This document shows positions 11,641 through 22,989 of a DNA stretch of 64,000 nt, one piece after another. The stretch spans positions 20,462,551 through 20,526,550 of the forward strand of contig CM064655.1 in the NCBI GenBank assembly GCA_032717465.1, read 5' to 3'. The translations under genes and the position numbers were made by a program. How positions within the stretch are numbered: position 1 is the stretch's first letter; the number at the start of each line of letters is the position of its first letter. This stretch comes from Coenobita brevimanus (Eukaryota; Arthropoda; Malacostraca; Decapoda; Coenobitidae). Under the pieces are notes generated by a model that worked only from the letters and a program-made list of their open reading frames with translations, was not told the DNA's origin and did not search any database.

Positions 11641-11839
11641 TTTTCAACTTGGATGGGCTATAGCTCATGAACCAGTTGGTCTAAAATGCTCTGGTTTGTA
11701 GCATAAGGTGTGTAAGTTCAAGCTCTAAACCCTGGGCATAAAACTTTTTATTTCTGTAAGAGTTGAAAAATTGGCACCATATGCAGGTTTTCAGGGAAGT
11801 TCGGTTGATCGAATTACGTATTCTAGGGGATTAAGGATA

Positions 11840-12259
11840 CAGTAAGACCTCATATAACGGACTAATTGGGGCCCAATCCATTAGAAAAATGGGAAATTCC
11901 AATTAAAGCGACATCTGGATTTCCCCCTGCTAAACCAAACTTTTCTGATATATCGGACATTAGTTCGGATCTCACGAATGTTTTTTAAACTGTTTTGACT
12001 ACCATTTCAGTACTGTACTGTGTTATAACTTCACTACATTAATAAAATGGTATAATATATATAATAATACTGTACTGTACACTGGTAAACATGTCTTTTA
12101 TTTAACTTATTGTGGTGAACATAGCTGGTCAGGCAGTCCGGACTGCTTCTGGCTTTATCGGAATTTTTCCAATATATAGGAATTTAGTCCGATAGTTCCT
12201 TGATTCTGATAAAAACGAATTCCGGTCTATTGAAATTCCGTAATATCGAGGTTTTACTG
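11840..12259. mobile_element. Tigger/pogo-like MITE, 420 bp
   Basis: The terminal inverted repeats read CAGTAAGACCTCATATAACG on the left and CAGTAAAACCTCGATATTAC from the right end. They are flanked by TA at 11838-11839 and 12260-12261. There is no coding capacity. The interior holds extra TIR-like pieces (CGGAATTTTTCC, CGATAGTTCC). The CAGT start and TA target fit the pogo/Tigger branch of Tc1/mariner. Confidence 0.87.
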
Positions 12260-12993
12260 TATTGGACATTTATATAAATGCTAATGTCTCGTATGTAGCC
12301 TACGTTAAATGATGAAGAAAAACATCATACATCACCTGATTCACGTTTCAATATACCTGTATTTATATTTTTTCCGTTAATACCGACTATTTGAGGACAT
12401 ATTTTACATTTATTACGGTATAAAAACAATAACCCACCATCACCATTTTAGCTCATATAATCCAAAAACTAGTGTACTGTACTTGCTAAATAAAATATGC
12501 AAAATAAAAGACGGGGACTTGTCCTGACGGCCAATTATTAATGTGACGGCGAATTGTCCCCCGGAACCCTTTAACAGCCACCTTTTATGGGATTATGAGT
12601 CTGGCTATAAATAGATGGATATTTTCAGTTCACCCCCTGCCTAAGGATTTTAAGGTGAATTTATTGTTTAAGCCCCATCCTCATCTTAATTATTTTCTTT
12701 CACAAACCTACTGATTTTAGTGTTTTCTGTAGGACTGTGAATGTCAATTTTACCACAAAATACTTGTTTGCCAGTTTTGGCCCCCCGCCCCCTTTCCCCA
12801 CTTCAACCTCTCCAAAACGGTCATTTTGCAATGTAATCGGCCAAAAAAATTGTACAGAAATCATTAAAACAGCAAAGAAAAAAATTAAATGTTTGATTAA
12901 ATGTGTTTGTTATCATTAACCTAACCTAACCTATCCAACCTAACCTATATGAGGCTGTGCTGTATTAACTTAAGTAACGGAATTTTTTTTTCA
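12260..12993. other. Intergenic stretch with AACCT repeats
   Basis: AT-rich DNA with no credible gene. An imperfect CCTAA/AACCT run lies at 12916-12950. The segment CTAACCTATATGAGGCTG just before the next element recurs immediately after that element (14791 onward). Confidence 0.6.
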
Positions 12994-14790
12994 TTAACCC
13001 CTTAACCGCGGGGCGTCACTTTCATGACAGAGCTCCCTTGGGAGCAAGGGATCATTCCGCGGGGCGTCGCTTTTTTGATTCTGTGTTATTTTGAATTCAC
13101 CCGGGCTTCCAAGTGGGGGCTTGTATCATCTATCAGTACTGCCAATGTCCAACACTAGTCAGCACTCCTAATCTCATCTGTACTCCCATCCATTGTTGAC
13201 AATTTAGCCATTTCTCCCCGTTCTTGACTCCCCTCCCTACCCCCCCTCCATTACCCTATCCTCTCGCCTGCCCGGCCGTGCTACGCTAAGTAAATCTTCC
13301 CTGGAATTTTTCACTGATTTCATCCATTGAAATAAGCCCTATGCCCTATTCTTATACCAAATAATATATGCAAGAAAGAAATAAGGTAAGTGAGAGTGCC
13401 ATACACCTGGAATTGGCTAATTATCACCTGACAACACCTCACGTGCACTTGTTCGCTAATTTTCGCTGTTTTTTCCCCCTTGAAATATGCCATATAATCT
13501 ATTTTCGTAATAAATATACATATAAGGAGGGAAGGGAGAAGCCTAAGTGATATTTACATTCACCTGGAACTACCTAATTTATAATGTATTGTCTAGATTT
13601 CCTGCCAATCATTTCAGTGAAATACATAGCTGTTTCAAGAGCTACGTTGGTAGTACTGAATATCCCCTAACTAGGCCTCTACCCGGGTCAGCCCTCCTTT
13701 ATCAGTTCTCTCTCATCTTCCGAAGAGGAGGTATGTCCGTTCCTCTTGCTGACTTCAGGGCCTTTTTCACCCCCATGCAAAGGGCCCTGTGACCTTTACC
13801 CCCTACTAAACCTCGTGTGGAAAGAGGTAAAGGGCTGACAATTGATAAAAGAGTGACTACGATCTTTCTATTGAGTAAAACAGTGCAAGTGGAATTGTAA
13901 ATAATGTGTAAATAATGTGTAAACAGCAAGTGAAAGTAATGAATGTAAATATACATGAACAATGGAAAATAGTTTTATAAGTTACTTCAAGTGACAGTGC
14001 ATAACACAGTGTAAATAAAATAGAAATGTAAATAACGTAAATAAAAGAGAACGTAAATAGAAATGTAAATGAGTAGTATTATAAGAATACGAGTACAGTA
14101 TATACCCTAGAAGTAATGAAAGTGAAGGTTTCACTCTAGCATGTCTGAATACTATGAGTTATGAGAGTGAAGATGAAAGTGACATTCACTCTCAATGCTA
14201 GTATACAGGACGAGAAAGTGAATGCTACGTATTTTACTGAAAGAAATTGAATCCCTACAGTGACAATAAACTAATACTACTGAAGGAAACTTATGGATAA
14301 AGACTGTAGATATATATAAGTGTTATATAGTAATAGAAATATAAAGTGTGAGGGTTTTTATGAATAATAAATGACAGAGTACCAAGAGCGAACTAGCGCA
14401 AGTGCGGCGGTCAGACACGCTCATAATTTTCATTGCTTTCACAGTGGTTTTTCTTTTGGAGTATGGATCCCAAACTACTTGAAAATCATAGAGTAGTGTT
14501 TATAGTGTTAATATCTGGCTGTGGTAATCATATTATGGGTTGTCGGGAAGTGTAGAGTGGAGACTTCGTTACCCAACTTCAGAGGTCTCCACAAGTCCTA
14601 CGGTAACTGACGAAGGCTCAACAAAATTCCAGGAGAAAGCTGAAGGTATGTGCCATAAGCATATATAATTTTAATATTCTAGGACTAATAACTGATTTTT
14701 GGCAAATATTTTTTGAGAGTCTGTCGGAGCCCGAATAACCCCGCGGCACACGCAAAACATCAGTAAACATGCCCGCGGTGTAGGGGTTAA
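12994..14790. mobile_element. Non-autonomous piggyBac element, 1.8 kb
   Basis: Ends are TTAACCCCTTAACCGCGGG (left) and TTAACCCCTACACCGCGGG (right, read inward), with 2 mismatches in 19. TTAA lies at 12994-12997 and 14787-14790. The interior near the right end (14545-14690) is homologous to the 3' region of piggyBac element 1 (3148-3300), including a GACTTCGTTACCCAACTT-like segment. No transposase frame is seen. It is probably an internally deleted relative that depends on such a transposase. Confidence 0.88.
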
Positions 14791-15319
14791 TCTAACCTAT
14801 ATGAGGCTGAGCTGTAACAACTTAACTTTATATCACTGGCTCTTTGCTTGCCCGTGTGGCTTGTCAAGACGGGATGCAGTGATGGAGAGGTGGTGGAATG
14901 TTGCAGTGGCATTCTCCTTTAAGAATAAATATCTGGCGAAATACTGATGGAAGTACTCGGTTTTCATTCCCGGACGCTTAATAACTTTGTAAAATCCATA
15001 CTCACAACTCAAGCAGGAGCACTGGACAGCTGCCATAGCTAGACTAAATTCAAATTAATTTGAAGGCCCTCCCATCCCTAATTAGCAAAATTAGATTTGA
15101 AATGATTGGCCTAAAACCAAGGAAATTGTAAAGGAGGTCGCTTATTGGCCATACTCCATGATCCATTCAAAATGACCGCCCTTGACATCAGCTTGCTGAT
15201 TGGCCACTGGTCTAGGCCTGTAAAGCACAGTGGAAACCAACGTATGGACGCACTCATTACTCATCAGATCTGGCCACGACAAGACCACCTTCGGACCAAA
15301 ATTTCAGAAAATTACAAAA
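14791..15319. other. Unassigned stretch
   Basis: It starts with a copy of the CTAACCTATATGAGGCTG segment. A minus-strand 67-codon frame (14833-15036) has no recognised motif. I see no gene or transposon end. Confidence 0.4.
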
Positions 15320-15589
15320 TTCGGAAAATTTTTACAAGTGGACAATATACCCTCCAGGTAGTGGAATATATTTTTCTGGCAGTTTTTGACGCGATTCGAA
15401 TAATTCCGCCCTTCATTTTTGTCGGAAATCCCTCATTTTCCCTCTTTTCCAATCATGAACTTTGATTGGACAAGGTGAAATTAAGCATCTTCCGAAAAAA
15501 AAAAAAAAAATGAAGTAAAAAACAACTGAACTCGCATGAAAAAACACCAGAAAAATATACTACACCATCCGTTAACATAACCGAACAGA

Positions 15590-15835
15590 CCAAACTAAAC
15601 GAAAGACCTAACATAACCTCACCAAACACAATAAAACTAACCAAACCTAATCCAACATACCTAACCTATCCTAGGGGAGTTCATAACATAACCTCACAAA
15701 GCACACTAAGCCTAACCAAACCTAACCTAACATACCTAACCTATCCTAGGGGATTACGTTAACGTAACCTCACCAAACACACTAAACCTAACTAAACCTA
15801 ACCCAACATACCTAACCTATCCTAGGGGAATGCTT
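15590..15835. repeat. CCTAACC-rich minisatellite, about 3 units of 75-90 bp
   Basis: Units contain CTAACCTATCCTAGGGGA followed by ACATAACCTCACCAAACAC and AAACCTAACC. The right-arm equivalent is at 22990-23126 in inverse orientation. It resembles scattered TTAGG telomere-type motifs but is not a telomeric array. Confidence 0.75.
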
Positions 15836-15865
15836 ACCCTAGAGATACGATTGTCCAGGACGAGG

Positions 15866-16231
15866 GTCCTCTGGCAATAACGTCGTGGTTCCAGAACCTT
15901 TGAATCCAGTGGTTTATGAACAATATAATTTGCCGAGCCAGAAGGTGTGTGTTGTCCAAAAAAGTTCCTTTGTAGTCAGAAACACAAAAACTACACTGTA
16001 CCCATTTCTAGGTTTTTACGTACTTTATGTACCAACCACAGTACCACTGATGTCTGTCTTTTCTAAATTTACATGGTTCCTGACAGTCTGGGCAATAAAC
16101 TTCTGAGGGTATTACACTGTGTCTTCAAAGAAACTCAATAGCCTCCTCGAATTCCGAGTGGAAACTATTGATCAATCGTAAATAATCAATACCACACCCA
16201 GGACACACAGCATGTCTTCTTCAGAAGCCAT
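15866..16231 (-). pseudogene. Merlin (ISXO2-like) transposase N-terminal fragment, left-arm copy
   Basis: This is the inverted-repeat partner of the plus-strand fragment at 20376. Reading the minus strand from the ATG at 16231, it carries the same cysteine-containing start but is frameshifted. The later part (about 15985-15885) reads GTFLDNTHLLARQ and FINHWIQRFWNHDVI without interruption. These match the G-T-x-L...L...I/L-F-I-x-x-W pattern of ISXO2-like transposases. The uninterrupted INHW shows where a hAT element landed in the other copy. No DDE domain follows, so it is only a fragment. Confidence 0.55.
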
Positions 16232-16884
16232 ATTGAGATGGATTTGAATTTTTCCATCCACAAGGAATCAGAGACCGCAGTTCAAACTCATTGGTGGAAT
16301 ACCATCACGTGACCTAAAGCAGGCCTATGAGTGGGTGATACAGACCTACGAGACACATGCGCAGTCAAAGGGAAGAGAAACACATGTATGAACGGACGCA
16401 TTTTTTACCCAGAGTGGCCGAGTGAAGATCCAAGGTAGTTTTTTTGGAATTTTAAATTAAATTCATTATCTCTGAAAATATCAATTTCCGAATGGGGTTA
16501 TGGAGGTTCATTATGATCCTTAGGGACTATACTATACGTTAATGGTGCTGAAATTCCTAACCTGCGTATTGTCTGCTTGTAAAATACCATATTTCGTGGG
16601 GCGGAAGATGCACTTTTTTTGTCTCAAAATCACCTTCAAATATCCCCATGCGTCCTGGAGGCGAGGCTAAGACCTTGGCTCCATTTAGAAGAATCACTTT
16701 TACAGAGGATCATCTCACTGTTTGGTAGTCAAGTATTTTTTAGAGTATAAACACCTTTGATTTATTGTAAAAAGTTACATTCACTTGTGTGTATGCTCAG
16801 ATTATACGATTAGAAACACCCAGGCTCAAGAAAAAATTTAGGGTTTGTTTACAAATGGCCATGTGACGGTCTGGGGGTTTGGCG

Positions 16885-17605
16885 GTATAGCAGTTTAGCA
16901 TCTAGCATACACCCTACTTTAGCGGCTAACATGATCACTTGTGAACTCCCTGCTAACCTTCTGAAATGCAGTCCATGATCACTTTGTTTGCCATCCACTC
17001 GGTAACCAGTAAGGGAATCATACTGGAGATGATGGCTGGCATGACATTTGAGTCATTATAACAGACTTCTGTCTCATATAGAAATTCAATAACCCTTGTT
17101 TGGCTGGCTTCTCTTACTGATATTTTGTTTCATTCGAGACAAGAATATAATAGAAGGAAACAGTTTTATATTACCGTTACTGAAAAATGGGAAAAACAAC
17201 TGCAACATTAAACAGTACTGTCTGAAATTACAGCTTTTCAGTAGTTTAGCAATTTAGCACCTAGTATTCCCCCAACTCTCAGAACATGATCACTTCTGAA
17301 CCCCTTGCTAACCTTCAGAAAGGCAATAATGATCACTTCACTTGCTATCCAATCACGAACCAGCAAGGGAATCATATTGGAGATGTTGGGTAGCATGACT
17401 TTTGCTGAGTCATTGTAACAGACGTCTGACTCATGTGGAAATTCAAAAACCCTTGTTAGGCTGGCATCTCTTACTGATATTTTGTTTCATTCAATACAAG
17501 AGCATCATAGAAGGAAACGGTCTTATATTACTGTTAGTGAAAAATGGGAAAAACAGTTGCAAAATTATTAGCGGTTTAGAAGTTTAGCGCCTAGCGATAT
17601 GGAAA
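16885..17605. repeat. Tandem duplication, about 350-bp unit, 2 copies plus a partial third
   Basis: Units begin at CAGTTTAGCATCTAGC (16891), GTAGTTTAGCAATTTAGC (17241) and GCGGTTTAGAAGTTTAGC (17571). Both full units carry AAGGGAATCATA, TTACTGATATTTTGTTTCAT and AAAATGGGAAAAAC in the same order. There is no coding sequence. Confidence 0.85.
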
Positions 17606-17767
17606 TTCAATCACCCGATGTTAGGATGGCTTCTGGTACTTTTAGGGTACATAAAATGGTGTAAAAGTTCCTTGTAACTGAGTTTTGAAAACTTGGTTGT
17701 GTTCTCTGTGATTCCAAGATTCAGTACATGCAGGCATTTGTTTTGGAGATATAGTGTACTCCTTCAC

Positions 17768-18803
17768 TTAACCCTTTAACCGCGGGTATTGTTTTGGTCT
17801 GACTGTCCTCTCCTGCGGGGGTTTCAGGCAAATGTAAACAAACCTTTAAACCTTAATAACTCTGCACAGAATAAAGCTAGAGAAAAAAATAAGGTACCAG
17901 TAGAAAGTACTAACCTTCAGCTTTCCATTGATGTAGGTTTCATGACTTTGTTGACTTTCACAGGACGGGCAGAGCCGTTAGAAGTGAGGGGTGTAAAATC
18001 ACTATTTTACGCCCCACACACCAGTACCTTCGCTCATACACCATTATCAAATGCCAACCTCATTCTGATAATAATACTATAAACATATATGAACAATGCA
18101 CATACGATAAACACCCACTCTGTGTTCACTGAGGCAGGTCAAAGGCACTGTCATTACCCGCACTTCACTGCCACATCAGCGGTGTTGTAATCACTATTTT
18201 TCGCTCACACACCATTACCAAATGCCAACCTCATTCTGATAATAATACTATAAACATATACGAACACTGCACATACGATAAACACCCACCCAGTGTTCAT
18301 TGAGGCAGGTAAAAGGCACTGTAATTGCCCGCACTTCACTGCCATATCAGCGGTGTTGTAATCACTATTTTTCGCTCACACACCATTACCAAATGCTAAC
18401 CTCATTCTGATAATAATCCTATAAACATATATGAACACTGCACATATGATAAACACCCACTCTGTGTTCACTGAGGCAGGTAAAAGGCACTGTAATTGCC
18501 TGCACTTCACTTCCACATCAGCAGTGTTGTCGCTCACACAGCTGGACAGATACTGATGCGTGTTTGGTCCGGGGTGGGGTGGGGGGCCCAGGGGGTGGGA
18601 GGTTGGGCCCCAGGGGGGGGGAGGAGGGTGGTGGGGGTCGGCTGGAGTGAAAGAACTTAATAGCTACTCTCCCTTGAAACAATTGGCGCACGGAAAAAAC
18701 GCGGGGTATTCAAAATATTTACAAACATTCGAGAATGACACCCGCGGTTTGGTCCAGTTTTTGCAATGTCATTCTGGAATGACACCCATGGTTAAAGGGT
18801 TAA
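17768..18803. mobile_element. Non-autonomous piggyBac element related to the 45219-48644 copy
   Basis: The left end TTAACCCTTTAACCGCGGGT is identical to that of the long element at 45219. The right end read inward is TTAACCCTTTAACCATGGGT, one base different. The outer 260 bp on the left and 270 bp on the right align with the autonomous-type copy, but the transposase is replaced by a tandem repeat. TTAA lies at 17768-17771 and 18800-18803. Confidence 0.92.
18029..18530. repeat. 171-bp tandem repeat, 3 copies, inside a piggyBac MITE
   Basis: TTCGCTC starts recur at 18029, 18200 and 18371, giving a period of exactly 171 twice. Each unit includes CCATTA(T/C)CAAATGC(C/T)AACC, AAACACCCAC and GTGTTCA(C/T)TGAGGCAG. 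A single related unit is present in the long element near 45470-45600. Confidence 0.93.
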
Positions 18804-18989
18804 TGGCCTTTGTATTATCATAAATGAATGAAAGAACAGGTTTTATTGAGTTTTGTTTTTTAAGTTCATTTCACGAAAAATAATACTTATCTCTATATAC
18901 TGTACTGATACATATGTAGTGTACTTTAACAGAGACAACATCATGTCTGAAATTACTGTAAGAAAGGAATCGGACACTTCAGACTTCAT

Positions 18990-19170
18990 CCATCCATCTA
19001 TCCATCCATCATCCAATCCCACATTGCCCCATGAGGAGCGTAGAAGCCCGGGGCTAGGCAGTTGGTCCCGACATTTAAGATTAGAGTGACGAGCCTCACT
19101 CATCCCTGAGTGGCATTACATGAGCAATCAACCCTAATCACCCTTTGCATATAAACCTTCACCGGCTCAA
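18990..19170 (-). mobile_element. SINE-like repeat copy 1
   Basis: On the plus strand it begins with (ATCC)n, then ATGAGGAGCGTAG, GGGCTAGGCA, TTTAAGATTAGAGTGACGAG and ACCTTCACCGGCTCAATC. The same module recurs at 51339-51540 and 53097-53300. On the minus strand TGGCGCCTAGTGG (longer copies) resembles a tRNA-type A box, so the unit is probably a tRNA-derived SINE with a (GGAT)n tail. This copy lacks the 5' head. Confidence 0.65.
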
Positions 19171-19194
19171 TCATATTTCATAAAAAATACGGTA

Positions 19195-19460
19195 GTGTTA
19201 AGATGGCGTCGTGGTATGGAGTAACATTTATAAGGAAGGGGTTGTCTGTTTGTTTGCTTGTCTTGTACCCTTCTTTTACATAAAAATAGACACCAAACAT
19301 ACATATACAGTACTGAAGAGAGACTCTAATGTGTTAAGATAGTGTCATGGAATGCAGTAACATTATGTAAGGAAGGGGTTGTTTGTTTTCATGTCTTGTA
19401 CCCTTCTTTTACATAAGAATAAAGAAACCAAAGACAGATATACAGTACTGAATAGAGATT
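19195..19460. repeat. Tandem duplication of about 130 bp
   Basis: Two units each contain a GTAACATT...TAAGGAAGGGGTTGT segment, TGTCTTGTACCCTTCTTTTA and ACAGTACTGAA. No coding sequence. Confidence 0.8.
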
Positions 19461-19820
19461 CTGAAAGGTGAGTGTGTATTTTAGTGAAAAATACTCATAT
19501 CAAACAACCTTTCTGTAGTCTTGGTCAAGACATACTTTTGTTTCTCAGAACTTCCCTTCCAGAATTAGGGTGCGTCTTTCACACTGCAGCGTCTAACATG
19601 CCACGAAATACGGTAATACCCAAAATTCTGTATTACCATTATTAATAAGCTGTGGTGGTATGTGTTGGTACTCAAGGTTCTTGTCACTGAAAGAACTATC
19701 CATTGATGAACAGAAAAATAATGAATTCTGTTAGGGGTTGAAACAATGGTATTATTTAACATGTGGACAATATGCAGTTCAGGAATTTTAGCACCATTAA
19801 AGTATACTACATTCCCTAAG

Positions 19821-20078
19821 CAGTGCCGTACCTGAGGGAAGAGGTGGGAGGGCTATTCTAAACTGCCCTCCAGGGGGTCCCCCAAAAGCCTTTAAAATTT
19901 ATAAGCTTTTTTATATTTAAAAATATATATATTTATCATCCCGAGAATCCCGGCTGATACATGAGATAAGTTTTGAGAATGAGGGGGGTCTAGATTCTTT
20001 GCAGGGCCCCAATCCAGGAGGGGGACCCCACAAAGAACCTAGCCCCCCCGGGCCCCCAGATCTCTAGGTATGCCCCTG
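19821..20078. mobile_element. hAT-type MITE, 258 bp
   Basis: Flanked by TCCCTAAG (19813-19820) and TCTCTAAG (20079-20086), an 8-bp target duplication with one change. Termini are CAGTGCCGTACCTGAGG and, from the right, CAGGGGCATACCTAGAG. The inverted-repeat left arm near 16510-16530 contains the empty site (TCCCTAAGGATC on the minus strand). Confidence 0.82.
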
Positions 20079-21329
20079 TCTCTAAGGATCGTAATGAACC
20101 CCCATAACCCCATTCGGAAATTGATATTTTCAGAGATAATGAATTTAATTAAAAACTCCAAAAAATACATACCTTGGGTCTTCACTCGGCCACTCTGGGT
20201 AAAAAATGCGTCCATTCGTACGTGTGTTTCTCTTCCTTTTGACTGCGCATGCGTCTCGTAGGTCTGTATCACCCACTCATAGGCCTGCTTTAGGTTATGT
20301 GATGGTATTCTACCAATGAATTTGAACCGCGGTCTTTGATTCCTTGTGGATTGAAAAATTCAAATCCTTCTCAATATGTCCTCTCAAGAAGAAAGACGTG
20401 CTGTGTGTCCCGGGTGTGATGTTGATTATTTACGAGTGATTATGCATTTCCACTCGGAATCCAAGGAGGCTATTGAGTTTCTTAGAAGACATGGTGTATT
20501 ACCTTTGGAAGTTTATTGCCCAGACTGTCAGGAACTGTGTAAATTTAGAAAAGACAGACATCAGTGGTACTGTGGTTGGTACATAAAGTACGTAAAAACC
20601 TAGAAATGGGTACAGTGGTTTTTGTATTTCTGACTACAAAGGAACTTTTTTGGACAACACACACCTTCTGGCTCGGCAAATTATATTGTTCATAAACCAC
20701 CAGTGCTGGGCAGGTGCGCAAACACTTGCGCAAACCACAACTGGGCACCCTAGCGCTCCGGTGATATCGTTTGCGCATTGCGCACCGCACGAGACCATGC
20801 ACAATTTTGTGCTTGCGCACATGAAAAGGCAGGTGCGCAAGCACAAACTTTGTTGTGCTTGCACAACTAAATTTGCGCTTGCGCACCTGCCCTGTGGATT
20901 GCGCACTGCGCAATCCAAGGGACACATGGTCTTCCAGGGGACACGTGGTGGGAGCTTCCCGCATGGCTGGACAAGGGATGGGGGAGGCTGGGGCAGGTCG
21001 CGAGGGTGGGTTGGTGCTTGGTGGGGGGAGGTGGGAGGGAAGGGGGTAGTAGCATTAATATGCTTCAACAGATAATGTATTTTTAATATTTTTAAATTAT
21101 TATTATTAGTAAATGAAAATAAATATACATTATTAAGATTAGCATATGCAATTCCTTACAAAAACCATTAAAACATATTTAAATCAAATATCCACAGCCT
21201 GATAATTTATTAGGCTGTGCATATTTGATTTAAATACTCTGTTTTCATTATTTTTTATTTTTTGTAACGAATTACATATGCTGTTGTATATCTATATTGA
21301 ATTATTAAATAAAGTGTCTTGACAAGACA

Positions 21330-21362
21330 AGAGAGAGAGAGAGAGATAAAGAGCATTATTCT

Positions 21363-21393
<31 letters not shown>

Positions 21394-21415
21394 CCAACAG
21401 AGAGAGAGAGAGATA
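21330..21415. repeat. (GA)n tracts
   Basis: Several GA runs at 21330-21345, 21362-21390 and 21400-21413, repeated around 22225-22275 in the duplicated unit beyond the TTAA element. They lie inside the hAT element. Confidence 0.9.
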
Positions 21416-21508
21416 ATGAGCATTATTCTGAGAAAGAATAAATATGTTTCATGATTTTTTATTTTTTGTAACGAATTACACATGCCATTGTATATCTATA
21501 TTGAATTA

Positions 21509-22205
21509 TTAACCCGCGCCGTCCCAGCGATGTGAATTAATGCGGCAACATTGCATGGTCCCTAACTTGCACAATTTTCAATTTTCGCGAGTGATTTCAC
21601 GAGTGATTTTTGGCACGTATACACGGGACACCTTCCTCTATTCCTCTACAAGATGCCAAGCAGGAACAATGCCTTACACCACATAACCTCTCCCCCCCCC
21701 CCGGCACGCCATTGTCTCGGCAATTCACCTGTTACCAGTGACCTGTCCAATAAAGACATTCAGGGCCAGAGTGATTCCCCAATCGATGACAATGTGGAGG
21801 ACAAAGTTTACATAGCATTAGAGGAAGAAACAGTCAGTAATGATGATCAGGTAATGTGGGAAAAAAAAGGTCATGAATGGTGATGAGTCAGTGAGTGAAA
21901 CAATGCTTATAATGCCTATATTACTGCTTGAAAACCAATTTACTCTTGTACTACATATAAATTCGTACCAAGTAAATAAATACTGTTTATGAGTGGATAA
22001 AATAGTTACCCTCCCATAGAACTCGTTTTCTTTGGTGCCAGCCTGTTAGAAAACCCAGTCAGGTAAGGAAGTACTCGTACCTATATCCGGTATTTTAAAC
22101 CTCAGGTGAGCAATTTCTCTATGAATTTTTGATGTTTCTCACCAAAAGCGGATATTTGAGCCAAAAAAAAAAAAGGTCCGAAAACGTCGGGATGGGGCGG
22201 GTTAA
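21509..22205. mobile_element. Non-autonomous TTAA element, copy 1 (697 bp)
   Basis: Left end TTAACCCGCGCCGTCCCAGC, right end read inward TTAACCCGCCCCATCCCGAC. The homologue at 50309-51095 shares ends and interior, including frames starting near 21653 and 50454 that encode SDLSNKDIQGQSDSPIDDN-like peptides. That peptide may be the N-terminal leftover of a lost transposase. The flanks TTGAATTA and TAAATTGTCTTCACAAG match the uninterrupted neighbour at 21295-21330, the empty site. Confidence 0.9.
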
Positions 22206-22989
22206 ATAAATTGTCTTCACAAGCAAGAGAGAGAGAGAGAGATAAAGAGCATTAGTCTGAGAGAGAGAGAGAGAATAAATACGTGGGAATGGCAAAGGAG
22301 TGTCCCTTTGAGTGAGGAGACAAGGCATAAACTTCGTCCCTCTTCTCTCTCTCATTCTCCATTCCTTCCCTCCTCTCTCTCTTATTCTCCATTCCCTCCC
22401 TCCTCTGTCGGAGAGAGAGAGAGAGAGATTGATGATACAGTAATCACGTGATCTTTGCCAATGCCTTGGTAAATATAGGCTGTTTTTCCTGGACAATGAC
22501 CTACTGTACCTCAGTCACCGCGGGTGGTGGGCAGGTTGCTACTTTAGTAAGTTATTTAATTATACCAATATAAATTTTACAGTAATTCCCACAAATATAT
22601 GCAAATGATTTGCGACATTGCACAAGCTAAATATTAGATTGCACACTTGCGCAAATTACAAATAATAGAAAATAATAATAAAAAATAAAAGTAAGCAGGT
22701 ATGCTGTTTTATTTAAATATCTCAATATTTTTCGGTAAATCACAAAAATATATGCAAATGGTTTGCGTTTACGCTTTGCAACACTGCACAAGCTAAATAT
22801 TTGTCAAATTGCGCATTTGCACTTGTGCAAGGTAGTGAACTGTGGATTGCGCTTTGCGCTTGCGCAAGGTCCTTCTTCGTTTGTGCTGCCCACCACTGTA
22901 AACCACTGGATTCAAAGGTTCTGGAACCACGACGTTATTGCCAGATGACCCTCATCCTGGACAATCGTATCTCTAGGGTCAGCATTCCC

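Larger units (their letters stand above)
15320..16620 (-). repeat. Left arm of a large inverted repeat
   Basis: This arm is the reverse complement, with substitutions, of right-arm pieces at about 19690-19812, 20087-20700, 22907-23126 and 27232-27505. It holds a Merlin-like gene fragment and a CCTAACC-rich minisatellite. It lacks the four insertions that split the right arm, so it shows their empty sites. The arms are diverged, so the duplication is not recent. Whether the arms are two copies of one element or a palindromic duplication is unclear. Confidence 0.8.
20701..22898. mobile_element. Non-autonomous hAT element with GCGCA subterminal arrays
   Basis: Flanked by the perfect 8-bp duplication TAAACCAC (20693-20700 and 22899-22906). 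Termini are CAGTGCTGGGCAG and, from the right, CAGTGGTGGGCAGC. The inverted-repeat partner reads straight through as AAACCACTGGATTC (minus strand, about 15906-15919). Both subterminal zones (20710-20920, 22600-22880) are packed with TTGCGCA/TGCGCAA motifs, which in hAT elements are typically transposase binding sites. No transposase is present. A piggyBac MITE and GA repeats lie inside. Confidence 0.93.
20376..22948 (+). pseudogene. Merlin (ISXO2-like) transposase N-terminal fragment, split by hAT
   Basis: The 75-codon open frame from ATG 20376 has CPGC near residue 11 and CPDC plus C near residue 48, separated by IEFLRRHGVLPLEVY. This resembles the zinc-ribbon start of ISXO2-like/Merlin transposases. 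After a stop at 20601 a shifted frame reads FCISDYKGTFLDNTHLLARQ and ILFINH to 20700. Following the hAT insertion it resumes at 22907 as WIQRFWNHDVIAR and stops at 22948. No catalytic domain is present. Assignment rests on motif recall and could be wrong at the family level. Confidence 0.55.

Noticed and set aside
11159..11668. 169-codon minus-strand frame rich in Pro, Ser and Phe
   Set aside because: It comes from a G-rich tandem repeat and poly(A) runs. No domain is visible.
12916..12950. Telomeric sequence
   Set aside because: Only a few imperfect CCTAA units, embedded between transposons. The TTAGG-like minisatellites at 15590 and 22990 are also interspersed, not terminal arrays.
18029..18530. 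CRISPR-like direct repeats
   Set aside because: The 171-bp units are contiguous with no spacers, in a eukaryotic transposon.
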